64,000 nucleotides of DNA from Nitrospira sp. (GCA_018242765.1 JAFEBH010000008.1:1-64000), one strand, 5' to 3'. Numbered from the stretch's first letter, positions 28,515 to 38,931 are shown. Translations and numbers: made by a program. The notes: generated from the sequence alone by a model not told the origin.

Positions 28515-28595
28515 TTACTGGCTCTTCTTCCACACGAATAGGCCGGCCACAAACAGCACGAGCATCACGATGATAAACATGATGAGAGTATCCAT
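28515..28595 (-). CDS. 26-residue single-span membrane protein
   Basis: MDTLIMFIIVMLVLFVAGLF followed by VWKKSQ: one transmembrane helix with a positively charged C-terminal end. The start has a textbook ribosome binding site (AAAGGAG, 6 bases before ATG). Tiny membrane proteins of this sort often modulate larger membrane complexes; the partner is not evident. It lies in a 950-bp gap with no other gene. Confidence 0.6.
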   Translation of the reverse strand: MDTLIMFIIVMLVLFVAGLFVWKKSQ

Positions 28596-29127
28596 CACTA
28601 CTCCTTTCGTTCGGACCCGTCACGCAACGAACTCAGTAGATAACAGCACACTTCTCAAGGAATGGGATTGGCCGACATCCTTCCCCTGAACTAAGTTGCA
28701 GAAGACATCACCATGGTTTGACGTCAAACAACAACTCGGCCCACCGCACCTTCGGGAACCAATGTCGGGCCTATATTTATTCCGCTCATAATCCAGTGTC
28801 AAGTAGCTTGCAATCAGTATTGCGACCGTCTGTAGGGAACACTCGCGACGGCGACCCAGAAGCATCATTGATCCATAAGTACATGAAACTCAATGATCTT
28901 TTCGCACGTGACCCTATTGCCGACACTCATTTCCCCCTCGGAGGGAAAGCCGGATTAATACCCCCCCAACTTTATTTTTCAAATTTCGAAATGTGATCCA
29001 TTCGACGACACGCCAGCTCAACACTGTCTTCATCGAGAAATACAGTGGTACTGGAATAGCCCTAGAAGACCTCAGTATCGATGTTTCCTAGAATGGTTCA
29101 GAAAGGAAGGAGTGCGGTCGCGTTCGC
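28596..29127. other. Gene-free stretch
   Basis: No coding frame with support. Several short frames occur on both strands without ribosome binding sites or recognisable protein character. The left half presumably carries the promoter of the tiny membrane protein. Confidence 0.3.
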
Positions 29128-29391
29128 TTAGGATGCAGCCTCTTGCATCGAACTCTGCTGCGACGCGGTTGATGGTGGTTCGCTGAACGCCGGATAAACT
29201 TGGATCGTATAAGTCCGGTCTGGATCCAATGCGATGCGAACCAAGCCGGTTTTACTCAGGTAATCGATGGCCAAGTAAACCTGGTTCCAAGTGAGGTCCG
29301 GGCAGAGCCCCACCACTTCCTCCATAGAGCAATCTTTCCCATACTCTTCCAACGCACGATGAACTCGCTCTATGATCGCTGCTACCAGCAT
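29128..29391 (-). CDS. Small winged-helix-like protein
   Basis: An 87-residue protein. Residues 1-70 read as a winged helix: AAIIERVHRALEEYG, then MEEVVGLCPDLTWNQVYLAI (recognition-helix-like) and the wing SKTGLVRIALDPDRTYTIQV. The tail is Ser/Gln-rich. GGAGG precedes the ATG by 5 bases. It may bind DNA, but the target is unknown and there is no partner gene. Confidence 0.65.
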   Translation of the reverse strand: MLVAAIIERVHRALEEYGKDCSMEEVVGLCPDLTWNQVYLAIDYLSKTGLVRIALDPDRTYTIQVYPAFSEPPSTASQQSSMQEAAS

Positions 29392-29827
29392 GGCGCCTCC
29401 TACATAAACAGAGGTAGGTACCCTATCAGCATGATGGATCTTTCCCTATTTCCATCGCGCCTCATTCTTTGAAATATACTTGGCCTTTGCCTGATCGGTG
29501 AACTAGGGAAGTCACTAGTCGAACAAGGAGATCTTACTAGCAGTCTGGAGATTGTTGTGGGAGTCGAAATCTCTCTGCGCAACCTAACATAGACTCGGCA
29601 TTGACCAAGAGATAGCGGAACCGAGATTCCGTGCCGAGGATTGGCAATGCCCGTCTGCACATGGTACTTGGATCGTTCAGAGGCTCATCCCTCTACCCGC
29701 CGACAACACCATGTCGGCACACCATCCTGGTGGATCTAGGAGAAACAGGGAGTCCTTCGAGAGATCCACCTGAAGAATCAGCCGAGTAGTGTCGGATGGG
29801 AGAAAGAACACCTATTGGAGCGTTCGT
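29392..29827. other. Gene-free stretch
   Basis: No gene seen. An AAGGAGAT at 29524 is not followed by a start codon at useful distance. Likely holds the promoter of the small winged-helix gene (left) and the end of the response-regulator transcript (right). Confidence 0.3.
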
Positions 29828-30481
29828 CTAGGAGGAGACGCTGACGAGGCCTTCGGCGATCGCATACTTGATTAAGTCCGCAGTGGAATGCAGATTGAGC
29901 TCGCCCATTATCCTGAATTTGTGAAACTCAACGGTCTTCACCGAGATATTCAAGATAGAGGCAATCGTCTTGGTCCCTTTCCCCTCCGCAACGAGCTGCA
30001 AGACCTCACGTTGCCGTTGAGTCAACGCGGTTACCATCGCCTTGGTCGATGAACCATCTACGGACTGTAGCGTGGCCGCCAACACATCCTTCGTAATCAG
30101 TGGAGTCATATAGTGCTGGCCTCGCATGACAGCCTGGATGGCCTGCTTGAGTTCCACGGCCGCCGACCGCTTAATGAGATACCCTGCCGCACCGGCTTTG
30201 AAGGCTTCAGTGGCATAGGTAGGAGTCGCGTGCATGGTGAGAAAGATCAGCTTGGTCTCCGGCACCAACTTAGTCAACTGGCGAGCCGCATCCAACCCAT
30301 TCAGGAGCGGCATAGAGATATCGAGCAACACGATATCGGGACGCAGCTCCTGCGCGGCATTGACCAATGCACGTCCATCTTCTACCATCCCCACCACGTC
30401 ACCCTCAGCTTCGACCAACTTCCGAAGCCCAGCCAACACGATCGCATGGTCATCTGCCATCAAGATACGTGGCCGTTTCAT
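29828..30481 (-). CDS. NarL/FixJ-type response regulator
   Basis: A 217-residue regulator. The receiver domain carries the acidic pocket MADDHA and the phospho-acceptor Asp54 in IVLLDISMP, with the conserved Lys in AAGYLIKRSA. The C-terminal LuxR-type HTH reads LTQRQREVLQLVAEGKGTKT and IASILNISVKTVEFHKFRIM. Its start overlaps the kinase stop by 4 bp, so the two form a cognate two-component pair. Target genes are not evident from the neighbourhood. Confidence 0.94.
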   Translation of the reverse strand: MKRPRILMADDHAIVLAGLRKLVEAEGDVVGMVEDGRALVNAAQELRPDIVLLDISMPLLNGLDAARQLTKLVPETKLIFLTMHATPTYATEAFKAGAAGYLIKRSAAVELKQAIQAVMRGQHYMTPLITKDVLAATLQSVDGSSTKAMVTALTQRQREVLQLVAEGKGTKTIASILNISVKTVEFHKFRIMGELNLHSTADLIKYAIAEGLVSVSS

Positions 30482-33213
30482 GGGACCTCCACCTCACAGG
30501 GAATCCAGGCACACACCTTTGTCCCTCCCTCCGGGTGAGATCGAATCTGAAAATGCCCGTGCAGTTGTCGTAGCCGTTCTTCCATACTGCTCAACCCCAA
30601 CCCCCGTTGAAGGGTTTGGTGATCGCTCAAATCGATCCCCTTCCCGTTATCGGTCACGGACAACCCCACGCCTTTCGATGATCCTCGGAGCTGGACCGTC
30701 ACCGCCGTCGCGTACGCATGCTTGACCACATTTTGCACACTTTCCTGCATGACGCGGAAGAGGCAGGTTGCATGATCGAGAGAAATTGCAGTCGGCACCC
30801 CGGCAATCTTGAGTGCAATGGGCAGACCGACACGACGGGACACTTGATGGACATGATCTTCCACCGCGGGACGGAGTCCAGCATGTTCTAGGAGGGAAGG
30901 ATGCAGCCGATAGGCAAGCGTGTGCACATCATCGGACAATTGTTCCAGCTGCTCACGGAGCGCGGCGAGCGCTTTGGCACAGACACCGAGCACAGGAGCC
31001 GGCTGTTGTTCCAACGAGGCGACCTCCAACACCACGGCAGCTAACCGCTGACTCACATCATCGTGCAGCTCTCGAGCGATCCGTTGACGCTCACATTCTT
31101 GGGCGTTCAATAGTTTGGAGGTCAACTCTTCCAATTGCACTTGCTGCTGGTGCAGCTCCAACTGATTGCGATGCAACGTCTCTTCCGCTCTTTTGCGTTC
31201 CGTCATGTCGCGATTGGACTCCAAGGCATAGTCCATTCCGCCATACGTGACCCGCACAAGTCGACTCTCGACAATCACCTGCCGCCCATCCCTGGTGACG
31301 TGGGACAGCTCACCGGACCAGCGGCCGTCTCGAGCGAGACACGCTTCCATGTCGGTCACCGTCGACAATGGGTTGGTGCTGAGCAGTTCATGACTCCCGC
31401 GCCCGATCACCTCATGTGATCGCCAACCATAGAGCTCCTCTGCCCCGTGATTCCAATACACGATTCCTCCGCCGATCTTCCACGCCAAGATGGCATCGCT
31501 GGAGTGGTTCAGCATGTCGGCCTGCTGTTTGAGCAGCTCTTCGGTATGCTGGCGCTCTGTGATATCGACAGCCACCCCTCCGAACAAGGCCGACTCTCCC
31601 TGATGATCAACGATGGGAAACTTACTCACAAGGGCGTGTCGAACTTCTCCATGCTGGATGAAGGACTCGACAGTGTGCAACGGGACGCCAGTCTCCTGTA
31701 CTTGCCGATCATTGCGCGTATACGGTTCCGCCACCTGGGTCGACCACAATTCGTCCGCGGTCTTTCCGTTCCAGTCTTTCCCCTTCAGCAGAGATTCTTG
31801 GAAGAGTCGATTCACATACACATATCGACCCTGGGCATCCTTGATCCACGCAAAGCCATGCAAATTATCCATAAATGAAGCAAACCGGCGCTCACTGACT
31901 TTTAGGGCCTCCTCGGCCTGTTTGCGCTTCGTAATATCGATCATTGCACCCAGCGTTCGAGTGGGGCGGCGCGCCGGTCCGCCCTGGTCAAACAGGGTCC
32001 ATGCTCGAAAGCTGATCCACCGCACGTGGCCATTCGACAGCAGCAGGCGGTGCTCGACCGAATACAACTCGTCGTTCACAGGGTCAGACGCCTGCTCAAT
32101 CGCCGATCGCACCATGGTGCGATCTTCTGGATGGATCAACTGGATGAACCCTTCCAACGAGGCAGGGGCATCGGATCCGACGCCGTAGATTTCCCGCATC
32201 ACCGGAGACCAATAGACGTTCCCTGTGCGATGGTCCTGATCAAGAATCCCGAAGTTGGCTAATCGAACGACCTGATCGGACCGTTCCTCCCGTTCATGAA
32301 GCGCCCTTTTGGCTTTGACCCGAACCGTCACGTCTTCCGTAGCAATGATGATTCCACCAACTTCATCACTGCGATACCAAGGCCGAACATCCCAGGTAAT
32401 CCATTGGCTAGAGCCATCACGCTGAAGGAACTGGTCTTCGTCAGCATGTAATACCTCTCCGGCAAGACCTCGCTGATGGGCATTCCTCCAGCGCACGTGA
32501 CTGTGCGGGAAAACATCATAGTGCGATCGACCGAGGATCCCGTCTGTGAGGTGGTAATCATCAATCCATCGCCGGCTGGCCGCCAGATACCGCATATCAC
32601 GATCGAACATCGCAATGGCAGCCGGCGCATGCTCGACGAACAAGCGAAAGCGTTCCTCACTCTCCTGCATCGCCGTATTGGTTCGCTTGAGATCCGCCGT
32701 TCGCTCTCGGATACGTTGTTCCAATTCTTCAGCCGTCCGATGCAATGCCTCCTCAGCCTTCTGACGATCGGTAATATCGTTACCGATCGTCAGCAAGCAG
32801 GGTGTCCCTCTGAGCGTAATCAGGTCTGCAGAGATCAGGAATTGTCGAAGGTCACCGTCCCTGACCCGTACCAATACGTCGAGATTTGTGACGGTCCCTT
32901 GCGATCGAAGTCGATCAACCAGTCTGGCTCGGTCTCGCGCGTCGGGCCAGATCCCCAAGAACAAGGTAGTCCGGCCGATGACTTCCTCGCGGCGAAACCC
33001 GAATGTCTTGAGGCACGCATCGTTGACTTCCAGGCAACGCCCGGTTTCAAGTTCCGTAATACCGATGGGATGGGAACTGAGACGGAAGGCTTCAGCGAAG
33101 AACTCGTCTCTGGCTGACTCGGTCACAACTCCTGGCCGATCTCCGACTCGCTGGACCTGAGCACTCGGTCGCGCTCTGATCCACCGCTTCTTCTTCGTAG
33201 CTTTTGGTGTCAT
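30478..33213 (-). CDS. Multi-PAS sensor histidine kinase (HisKA_3 type)
   Basis: A soluble 911-residue kinase. Five PAS modules are visible (for example RLSSHPIGITELETGRCLEV, VEHAPAAIAMFDRDMRYLAA, VVRLANFGILDQDHRTGNVY, LHGFAWIKDAQGRYVYVNRL, HSSDAILAWKIGGGIVYWNH). The dimerisation/phosphoacceptor segment is RQRIARELHDDVSQRLAAVV, followed by an ATPase domain ending in LSVTDNGKGIDLSD and RGLGLSSMEERLRQLHGHF. HisKA_3 kinases partner with LuxR-type regulators, in line with the overlapping downstream gene. No membrane segments, so the signal is cytoplasmic. The ATG at 33213 is preferred over a TTG three codons upstream; neither has a clear ribosome binding site. Confidence 0.92.
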   Translation of the reverse strand: MTPKATKKKRWIRARPSAQVQRVGDRPGVVTESARDEFFAEAFRLSSHPIGITELETGRCLEVNDACLKTFGFRREEVIGRTTLFLGIWPDARDRARLVDRLRSQGTVTNLDVLVRVRDGDLRQFLISADLITLRGTPCLLTIGNDITDRQKAEEALHRTAEELEQRIRERTADLKRTNTAMQESEERFRLFVEHAPAAIAMFDRDMRYLAASRRWIDDYHLTDGILGRSHYDVFPHSHVRWRNAHQRGLAGEVLHADEDQFLQRDGSSQWITWDVRPWYRSDEVGGIIIATEDVTVRVKAKRALHEREERSDQVVRLANFGILDQDHRTGNVYWSPVMREIYGVGSDAPASLEGFIQLIHPEDRTMVRSAIEQASDPVNDELYSVEHRLLLSNGHVRWISFRAWTLFDQGGPARRPTRTLGAMIDITKRKQAEEALKVSERRFASFMDNLHGFAWIKDAQGRYVYVNRLFQESLLKGKDWNGKTADELWSTQVAEPYTRNDRQVQETGVPLHTVESFIQHGEVRHALVSKFPIVDHQGESALFGGVAVDITERQHTEELLKQQADMLNHSSDAILAWKIGGGIVYWNHGAEELYGWRSHEVIGRGSHELLSTNPLSTVTDMEACLARDGRWSGELSHVTRDGRQVIVESRLVRVTYGGMDYALESNRDMTERKRAEETLHRNQLELHQQQVQLEELTSKLLNAQECERQRIARELHDDVSQRLAAVVLEVASLEQQPAPVLGVCAKALAALREQLEQLSDDVHTLAYRLHPSLLEHAGLRPAVEDHVHQVSRRVGLPIALKIAGVPTAISLDHATCLFRVMQESVQNVVKHAYATAVTVQLRGSSKGVGLSVTDNGKGIDLSDHQTLQRGLGLSSMEERLRQLHGHFQIRSHPEGGTKVCAWIPCEVEVP

Positions 33214-33463
33214 CACTGGCAATGAATTCTAGTCCACTTACGTAGCTCTCGCAAGATCCGATTCCTGAACACATAAAGATAGGTTGCCGAACATGAGAAA
33301 CCCTCCCGCACTCGGAAGGAACTAAGGGAAGGACACTGCATTGAGTTGACACACAGGCATCGCCATCATTGCCGAACACGTGGGCAGAGCGATCTGCTAT
33401 ATCCGGAGTCAGAATCTTCCTGTTACCTCCGACCACCAGACGCCAGTAGGATTCAGCCCCGTG

Positions 33464-34210
33464 TCATGCCTGCTTCAACACCAGTCGCCGAAACAGATCG
33501 AGATGTTCGGGGCTGCTCAGCCGATGGTCGCCGGGGATGAGCCGCAGATCAAGCGGGAAACTGGGGTTGCGACGCAACAGCTCATCGGAAAACCTCTGAC
33601 TCCCCTGCGGTGAGACAACGCTATCTTGCTTCCCATGCAGAATCGTCGTCTTCACATGGCGCACGACATCAAATGTCTTCGTCCAATACTGTTCGCTTTC
33701 TTCGACCCACTTCCACGACAACGGCCAGTCTCTATGCAACGGGTCATCATCCCACGGCATCCATCCGGCGGTATGCCAATCATGAAGCCGTTCCTTCGGG
33801 ATGCTCTTGGCTCGTTCACCCATCATGTTGAACGCGGGTGCAATTAAGATGAGTTCTTCTACAATCGAGAATTCCTGCGCAACCAGCCAGGCAATCCAGC
33901 TACCGAGCGAATTGCCGACGATCGTGACGGGCGGACCAGCTTGCATGGATTCGAGGACTGTCCTTGCATCGGTGATCCAATCGGAAAGCGTATAATCCGT
34001 AAAGGATCCCTCCGAGTCGCCGAAGCCGCGCACGTCATAACAGCAGAATCCCCATCTTTGCTGCTGACACCATTGCACCAACGCCTTGCTCTTGTTGCCC
34101 CAGCGTTTGGAGAGAAAACCCGTGATGAACAGGATCTGTCGTCCTGTCCCATCGAGTCGATCACCTCTGATACGTTTGCCGTCCGCCCCGATCAGCTCAA
34201 ACGATGTCAT
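33464..34210 (-). CDS. Alpha/beta hydrolase
   Basis: A 248-residue hydrolase fold. The nucleophile elbow GNSLGS (GxSxG) is in VTIVGNSLGSWIAW, the oxyanion region is FITGFLSKRWGNKS, an acid is likely in ILHGKQDSVVSP and the catalytic His in PGDHRLSSPEHL. No signal peptide, so it acts in the cytoplasm. Substrate unknown. It follows the neighbouring esterase gene by 4 bp, both in one run with the large membrane protein. Confidence 0.85.
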   Translation of the reverse strand: MTSFELIGADGKRIRGDRLDGTGRQILFITGFLSKRWGNKSKALVQWCQQQRWGFCCYDVRGFGDSEGSFTDYTLSDWITDARTVLESMQAGPPVTIVGNSLGSWIAWLVAQEFSIVEELILIAPAFNMMGERAKSIPKERLHDWHTAGWMPWDDDPLHRDWPLSWKWVEESEQYWTKTFDVVRHVKTTILHGKQDSVVSPQGSQRFSDELLRRNPSFPLDLRLIPGDHRLSSPEHLDLFRRLVLKQA

Positions 34211-34214
34211 GGTC

Positions 34215-34928
34215 TTATCCCAGCAGCTTCGTGATGAATAGGCTCAGTCGCCGCAACACCGGCTCAGGTATTCCATGCCCGCCGCGAAAACTGTGCCATT
34301 CCACAACGAGACCTGATTGAGTCAACGCATCACGGAGACGTTCAGCACCGATATGGGGAAGGATATCGTCTTGTAGGCCATGACTTTGAAAGACCGGTAG
34401 ACCTTTGCGCTTCGACATCAACGGATTCCAGACAGTCTGCGCCAACAGATTACCGGACAACTGTACCAGGCCGGCGAAGGGATAGTCGGTATGAAGCACG
34501 GCATCGCAGGTGAGCATGGCCCCTTGCGAGAATCCACCAATGACCGTTCTCGTGTAGTCGACAGGGAACTGCCGTGGAAGCTCCTTGAGAAATGTGAGTA
34601 TTCGTTCACGCGCGAGAGCCAGCCCCTGAGGGACCTCTACGGACAGATCGCGAATGCGGCCTGCCTCGCGATCAGCCTGGATGCGTGCAAAGTCGATGAT
34701 CCACCAAGCCCGCGAGTCACCGAACCCCATATTGAGCGAGAGCGGCGCTTCAGGAAAGAGCCAGCGAGTCCCACGGGAAACCTGGATCACATCTGCAAGC
34801 GGGACCAGGTCGTCGCCAGGGGCACCGAATCCATGGAGCAGGATGACAACCGGACCATCGCCTCCACCTCTTCCATCTGAGCCGCCGGCGAGTCTGACCT
34901 TTAATCCACCGAATGAGGCTTCGCGCAT
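34215..34928 (-). CDS. Phospholipase/carboxylesterase family hydrolase
   Basis: A 237-residue hydrolase similar to the COG0400 family (acyl-protein thioesterase/carboxylesterase). The motif GGFSQGAML contains the nucleophile Ser; VILLHGFGAPGDDLVPLADV supplies the oxyanion loop; the acid and His are likely in FQSHGLQDDILP and WHSFRGGHGIPEP. Cytoplasmic, with no signal peptide. It starts 8 bp after the large membrane-protein gene, so the three genes 38158-33464 probably form one operon. Confidence 0.85.
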   Translation of the reverse strand: MREASFGGLKVRLAGGSDGRGGGDGPVVILLHGFGAPGDDLVPLADVIQVSRGTRWLFPEAPLSLNMGFGDSRAWWIIDFARIQADREAGRIRDLSVEVPQGLALARERILTFLKELPRQFPVDYTRTVIGGFSQGAMLTCDAVLHTDYPFAGLVQLSGNLLAQTVWNPLMSKRKGLPVFQSHGLQDDILPHIGAERLRDALTQSGLVVEWHSFRGGHGIPEPVLRRLSLFITKLLG

Positions 34929-34936
34929 GCCATCCT

Positions 34937-37900
34937 CTAGCTGAGATACAGATACTGCAGCAACGCCACCAGACCGTACAACGACGATTCGACGACCGGT
35001 TGTTGATAAAGCGGCACAAAGGCACCCTGTTCATTGTCTTCCACTTCGCTGATCACATGCTGAATCTGCTTCACACGAATATCGTGGTCCTTCCCGATAC
35101 CCAAGGTTTGAACGATTTGTCGGTTGAGTCCCGCCAGCATGGCCGCTTTCGCCTGACTAGCCGATTGATACAGGAGGAACGCTCCGAGGAGCGCAACCAG
35201 AACATTGACCGACCAGGACAGTAACAACAAGAGCGGATAGTTCCAGATGTCGAAATACTCGTTACGCGCGGCGATCATGATCAGGAGCGTAATAAAGGGA
35301 TAGCGGATCAGTCGATTGATCACCTCTGTCCGTTGCGCAATCAGATCCACCACGGCGAGATACTTCAACTTCTCGAATTCCGCGCTCTGCGCCTCCCCCA
35401 ACCCATAATTGCGCAGGTACTCTTCCTGTACGCGATCGGACCACCCTCCCGTTGAGCTGATCACCCACCCGACCCATCGGCGGCAGAGCATGACCGCATC
35501 GAAGACCGCCAGGTTCAGCAGCACGACGATCCCGACGCTGGCAAGCGTCATGAACGAGTCGGCGTTGCAACTCAGAGATCCACGGCAGGGATGGATATAT
35601 TCTTCGTCCAGCACGAAATGCCCGATGGCCCACATCGCTCCCATGTAGAGGATGAACAGGAGAACCGTGCGAGCCATGCCTTGGCTCAGTTGGCTCGCTT
35701 CTCGATAGCGGCCCCAGGCCTGGTCGACCTTCATTGAGGTAACCGAGGCAAGTGGATGGTAGACCCGCTGGAGATTCGTCCAAAATGTGTTCGGCGAGAG
35801 CCGCTGACGCTTCGCAGTGTTTTCGAACTGAAACTTTTCGTCGATCTGTTCGCTGTTTTTTTTGAGATCGCGGGCACCCTTGACAAACAGGAGGACGGAC
35901 AGCACCACAACCACCACACGCAGCAACTCGCTCGGCCAAATGCTGACGCCGGCCGTCCACGAAAACGGCTCACCTTCGTCATGTCCGGCCAACAGCGCGT
36001 CGGCGCCGCCGGCCACGACAAAAACTGCAAACAGCGCGACGAGCACGACCGCCGTGATGCTCAACACACGCGGATACCTCACGATGCCGGACCAAAGACG
36101 CTGGTTGCTCCAGGCCATCAGAATGAACAGCGCGAATCCCACAACCGTCCCCGCCGCTACCGCGGCATTGTCGAATCCGATGCCTTGCCGTAGCTGGCCG
36201 TACCCGTCCGTATAGCCCAGATCTGGACGGAGCGGATGAATCGTACGAATGCCTTCTTGTGTGACAAGGCTCAAATCCACCGCACCGTTTCTTCCCACCT
36301 CGAACAATCTCGGATGAACTCCGGCATCGTACACACGGTCCTCAGGCATCAGTACAGCATGATAGGTCGTCCTGCAAGGACCGCTCGTCATGCCAGACGG
36401 CTCACGACGACACATGACATGACCAACGGCCTGCAAGGTCGCGAAATAGGTCGACGTCTGATAACTGCTCCGAAAGGGTGGGACATCGCGCTGTAAACCA
36501 CCATCCAACTGCAGCCCAAACGGCGACGCCATGACCATGTTGCGTGTCCATTTGTACTCACTGGGGTGAAGATGTCGCGCATCCAGACCGACCGTAAAGA
36601 AAATGGCGTGCGGGAATGCAGGACGGAGGGCTTTGATAATCAGCAATGAATCATACGGATCAGTTCCAAAAATCCCGATGGCTCGAGCCCCTTCTCCCTC
36701 GTCATGGATTCGGTTCACCAACGCCCGCACATAGTCCAACTGACTGGTCCCTTCCGGACGCTCCCGCTGGCTGTCTTTGGCGCTATCGGCACGTGCGGCT
36801 TTGTTTTTGTCTTCCCCCGGCACTTCACCATCCAGCCCGCTCAGGTAGCTGTACCGCTGAACATTGAGACGCAACGATTCATAGTCGGCTTGCTGCCGAA
36901 TTTGAAGATCGACGGCATGGGGAATATCGGAGCACCACTGTTTGATCGTTACCGGAACGTCGATCGTCATAAGATCCCGCTCGGAAAAGGTCGCGATCTT
37001 CTTGCACGCAGCAGCCCTGAACTCGATCGGGAGCGTCCTTCCGTAGAACGAATCCCATTCACCGATCAGGATCACCGCGTCCCAGCCGAGTCGAACCTGC
37101 CGACGTTCTAATTCCTCGACCAGTGATTCGAACAACTGGTCATCCGACCCGATATCATAGGTCAGCCGGATATTTGCACCCGTCAGTCGGCGAGCAAATT
37201 CCTGTTCACAAGACGTGTAGGAATCGCAGGTTGAACCTTTCCCACTCCTCGGCTTAAGTCCGTAGGCCAGGAGCCCTTTCATCGCACTACTCCACGGGGA
37301 ATACAGCTCGATCCAACCGTCAGTGTTCGGCCAGACGCTGATTCCCACATGTGGCTCGCCATAGGACTCTCCCGCCTCGGCCAGGAGCGCCCGAAATGCT
37401 GAGGAGCTGTGAGGGCCGAGGATCTTGAAGGTGACCGCCCGTTGCAGTTGCGGATTCAAGCGAACGAGCTTGCGTGTGTCCTCGGTGAGGAGACACTCGC
37501 TTTTCGTCTCAGCCTCTCGACAGACGAGCGCTTGAGAGAAGGATGTCAGACTGGCGAGAACGCCTCGACCGAGTGCTTCGTCCGGGAACCAGACGACCAG
37601 CACACTGTGCGAGCGCGACGACTCCTCATCACACAGCCTGGTCCGTCTGAGTCGGTACCACTCATAGGGAAGCGCCGACAGAGGACTCTGTGGGTCCCAC
37701 TCGACAAATGACAGCTGACCTTCCTGTTCAGGCACATAACACGCGACACCGAGTGCCGTACCAATGGCGTACCGATCTCGAAGGCGTGACTCGGTGCTTT
37801 CGACATAGGGACCTCCACTGGTCGTCACCAGGAGGACCGTAAGACGCTGGCCCTCCTTGACCCGCTCGGTAATGGCTTGCCGAAGCGACTGGAGCCGTTG

Positions 37901-38158
37901 TGTGAGTGGAGGGAACGGTGTAGAGGCTGATCGGTTCGTCTTGACTTCCCGTAGGCCCCGCTGCACCGCAGCGACAGGATCTTCCCACAAACGCGCGCGT
38001 ACCGCTTGCTCTTCAACGGTGGCCCTCATGTCCAGTCCCATGCCGACCGGACGTGAACTGCGCAGCGGTTCCTTAACCAACATGGCTCCCGCCAGCGCCA
38101 GCACCAGGGTTAATGCCCCTGCCACGGCAATTTTTGAATCGCTTTGCTTTTTGGCCAT
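34937..38158 (-). CDS. Large unrecognised membrane protein
   Basis: A 1073-residue protein that I cannot assign. One transmembrane helix lies at the N-terminus (VAGALTLVLALAGAMLV). About 640 non-membrane residues follow, including a segment like a periplasmic-binding or receptor fold (IGIFGTDPYDSLLIIKALRP, FPHAIFFTVGLDARH). From about residue 680 there are several hydrophobic helices (VAAGTVVGFALFILMAWSNQ, ITAVVLVALFAVFVVAGGAD, TVLLFILYMGAMWAIGHFVL, FITLLIMIAARNEY, LLLSWSVNVLVALLGAFLLY). The stop is 8 bp from an esterase start. It could be a sensory or transport protein; no catalytic motif is seen. Confidence 0.7.
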   Translation of the reverse strand: MAKKQSDSKIAVAGALTLVLALAGAMLVKEPLRSSRPVGMGLDMRATVEEQAVRARLWEDPVAAVQRGLREVKTNRSASTPFPPLTQRLQSLRQAITERVKEGQRLTVLLVTTSGGPYVESTESRLRDRYAIGTALGVACYVPEQEGQLSFVEWDPQSPLSALPYEWYRLRRTRLCDEESSRSHSVLVVWFPDEALGRGVLASLTSFSQALVCREAETKSECLLTEDTRKLVRLNPQLQRAVTFKILGPHSSSAFRALLAEAGESYGEPHVGISVWPNTDGWIELYSPWSSAMKGLLAYGLKPRSGKGSTCDSYTSCEQEFARRLTGANIRLTYDIGSDDQLFESLVEELERRQVRLGWDAVILIGEWDSFYGRTLPIEFRAAACKKIATFSERDLMTIDVPVTIKQWCSDIPHAVDLQIRQQADYESLRLNVQRYSYLSGLDGEVPGEDKNKAARADSAKDSQRERPEGTSQLDYVRALVNRIHDEGEGARAIGIFGTDPYDSLLIIKALRPAFPHAIFFTVGLDARHLHPSEYKWTRNMVMASPFGLQLDGGLQRDVPPFRSSYQTSTYFATLQAVGHVMCRREPSGMTSGPCRTTYHAVLMPEDRVYDAGVHPRLFEVGRNGAVDLSLVTQEGIRTIHPLRPDLGYTDGYGQLRQGIGFDNAAVAAGTVVGFALFILMAWSNQRLWSGIVRYPRVLSITAVVLVALFAVFVVAGGADALLAGHDEGEPFSWTAGVSIWPSELLRVVVVVLSVLLFVKGARDLKKNSEQIDEKFQFENTAKRQRLSPNTFWTNLQRVYHPLASVTSMKVDQAWGRYREASQLSQGMARTVLLFILYMGAMWAIGHFVLDEEYIHPCRGSLSCNADSFMTLASVGIVVLLNLAVFDAVMLCRRWVGWVISSTGGWSDRVQEEYLRNYGLGEAQSAEFEKLKYLAVVDLIAQRTEVINRLIRYPFITLLIMIAARNEYFDIWNYPLLLLLSWSVNVLVALLGAFLLYQSASQAKAAMLAGLNRQIVQTLGIGKDHDIRVKQIQHVISEVEDNEQGAFVPLYQQPVVESSLYGLVALLQYLYLS

Positions 38159-38296
38159 CTGGCTTTTAGGAGATGAGTGCCATCATCCAGACACTTGTGC
38201 AGCGTCCGTGCGTGACACTCTACATCAGACATCCGAGACTGTGAAGTAGAGAGACAGCGCCATGGACGGCAGAAATAGGGTGGCCTACGGTTCTTA

Positions 38297-38690
38297 CGAT
38301 GAGCAACTGACTGCTAAAGGCTTGCCCCAATTCTCGATGGAGAGAGGGCATACGTTTCCATGCCTGGGTGGTCTTTGAAGGGCTCTTGGAGCAACGTGAA
38401 GAGTCGATCGATCTCGGAGAGGTCTTAGCTCTGCGCGTTCTCAATCTCGATCTGGGCCAGGCAATTCCTCAGCACGTACTTGGGATTCACGCGATCCATC
38501 GGTCACACCGTTCGTCGTCACGGCTGCCTTCCGCTTGCAACCAAAGCTTGTGCCGTACGGCTCACTTATCAAACCCTTGCATGATCGAGAAAATACTCCC
38601 GCGACTTCTCGCTCAAGACGTTCCTCTGCGTGCAAACAGGCCACACTTCACAACACAATCGTGTAGTCCGCAGGACTCCAACCAACACTA
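38297..38690 (-). pseudogene. Decayed C-terminal fragment of a second selO
   Basis: DNA from 38297 upward aligns with the 3' end of the intact selO (40680 upward). On the minus strand it reads DRVNPKYVLRNCLAQIEIEN, then an in-frame TAA, then DLSEIDRLFTLLQEPFKDHP and GMETYALSP; the intact protein has NRVNPKYVLRNYLAQIAIEK and DFSEVDRLFTLLQTPFADQP. The ending GKPLAVSCSS survives in another frame, so there is also a frameshift. Homology extends to about 38690 with more damage. The N-terminal two thirds are missing. Confidence 0.82.
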
Positions 38691-38931
38691 GGGATAGATC
38701 CACTGCCACGGCATTGTTGGAGTCGCTTGGCTTCTTTGCCACCTCGCTGCTCGCAGGATACGACGCCTTACGATAAGGCAGCCCTGAACCCAGACGCAGC
38801 GCCTCACAGGAGCTCGTTAACAGCATGAACCAACAACCCCTTGACGGCCGAGGATGGAGTCTGGACAGAACCTTGTACTCGATCATCATCAGGCCCCAGA
38901 ATCGATACCTCTCCCTCTATCAGTACACTCA

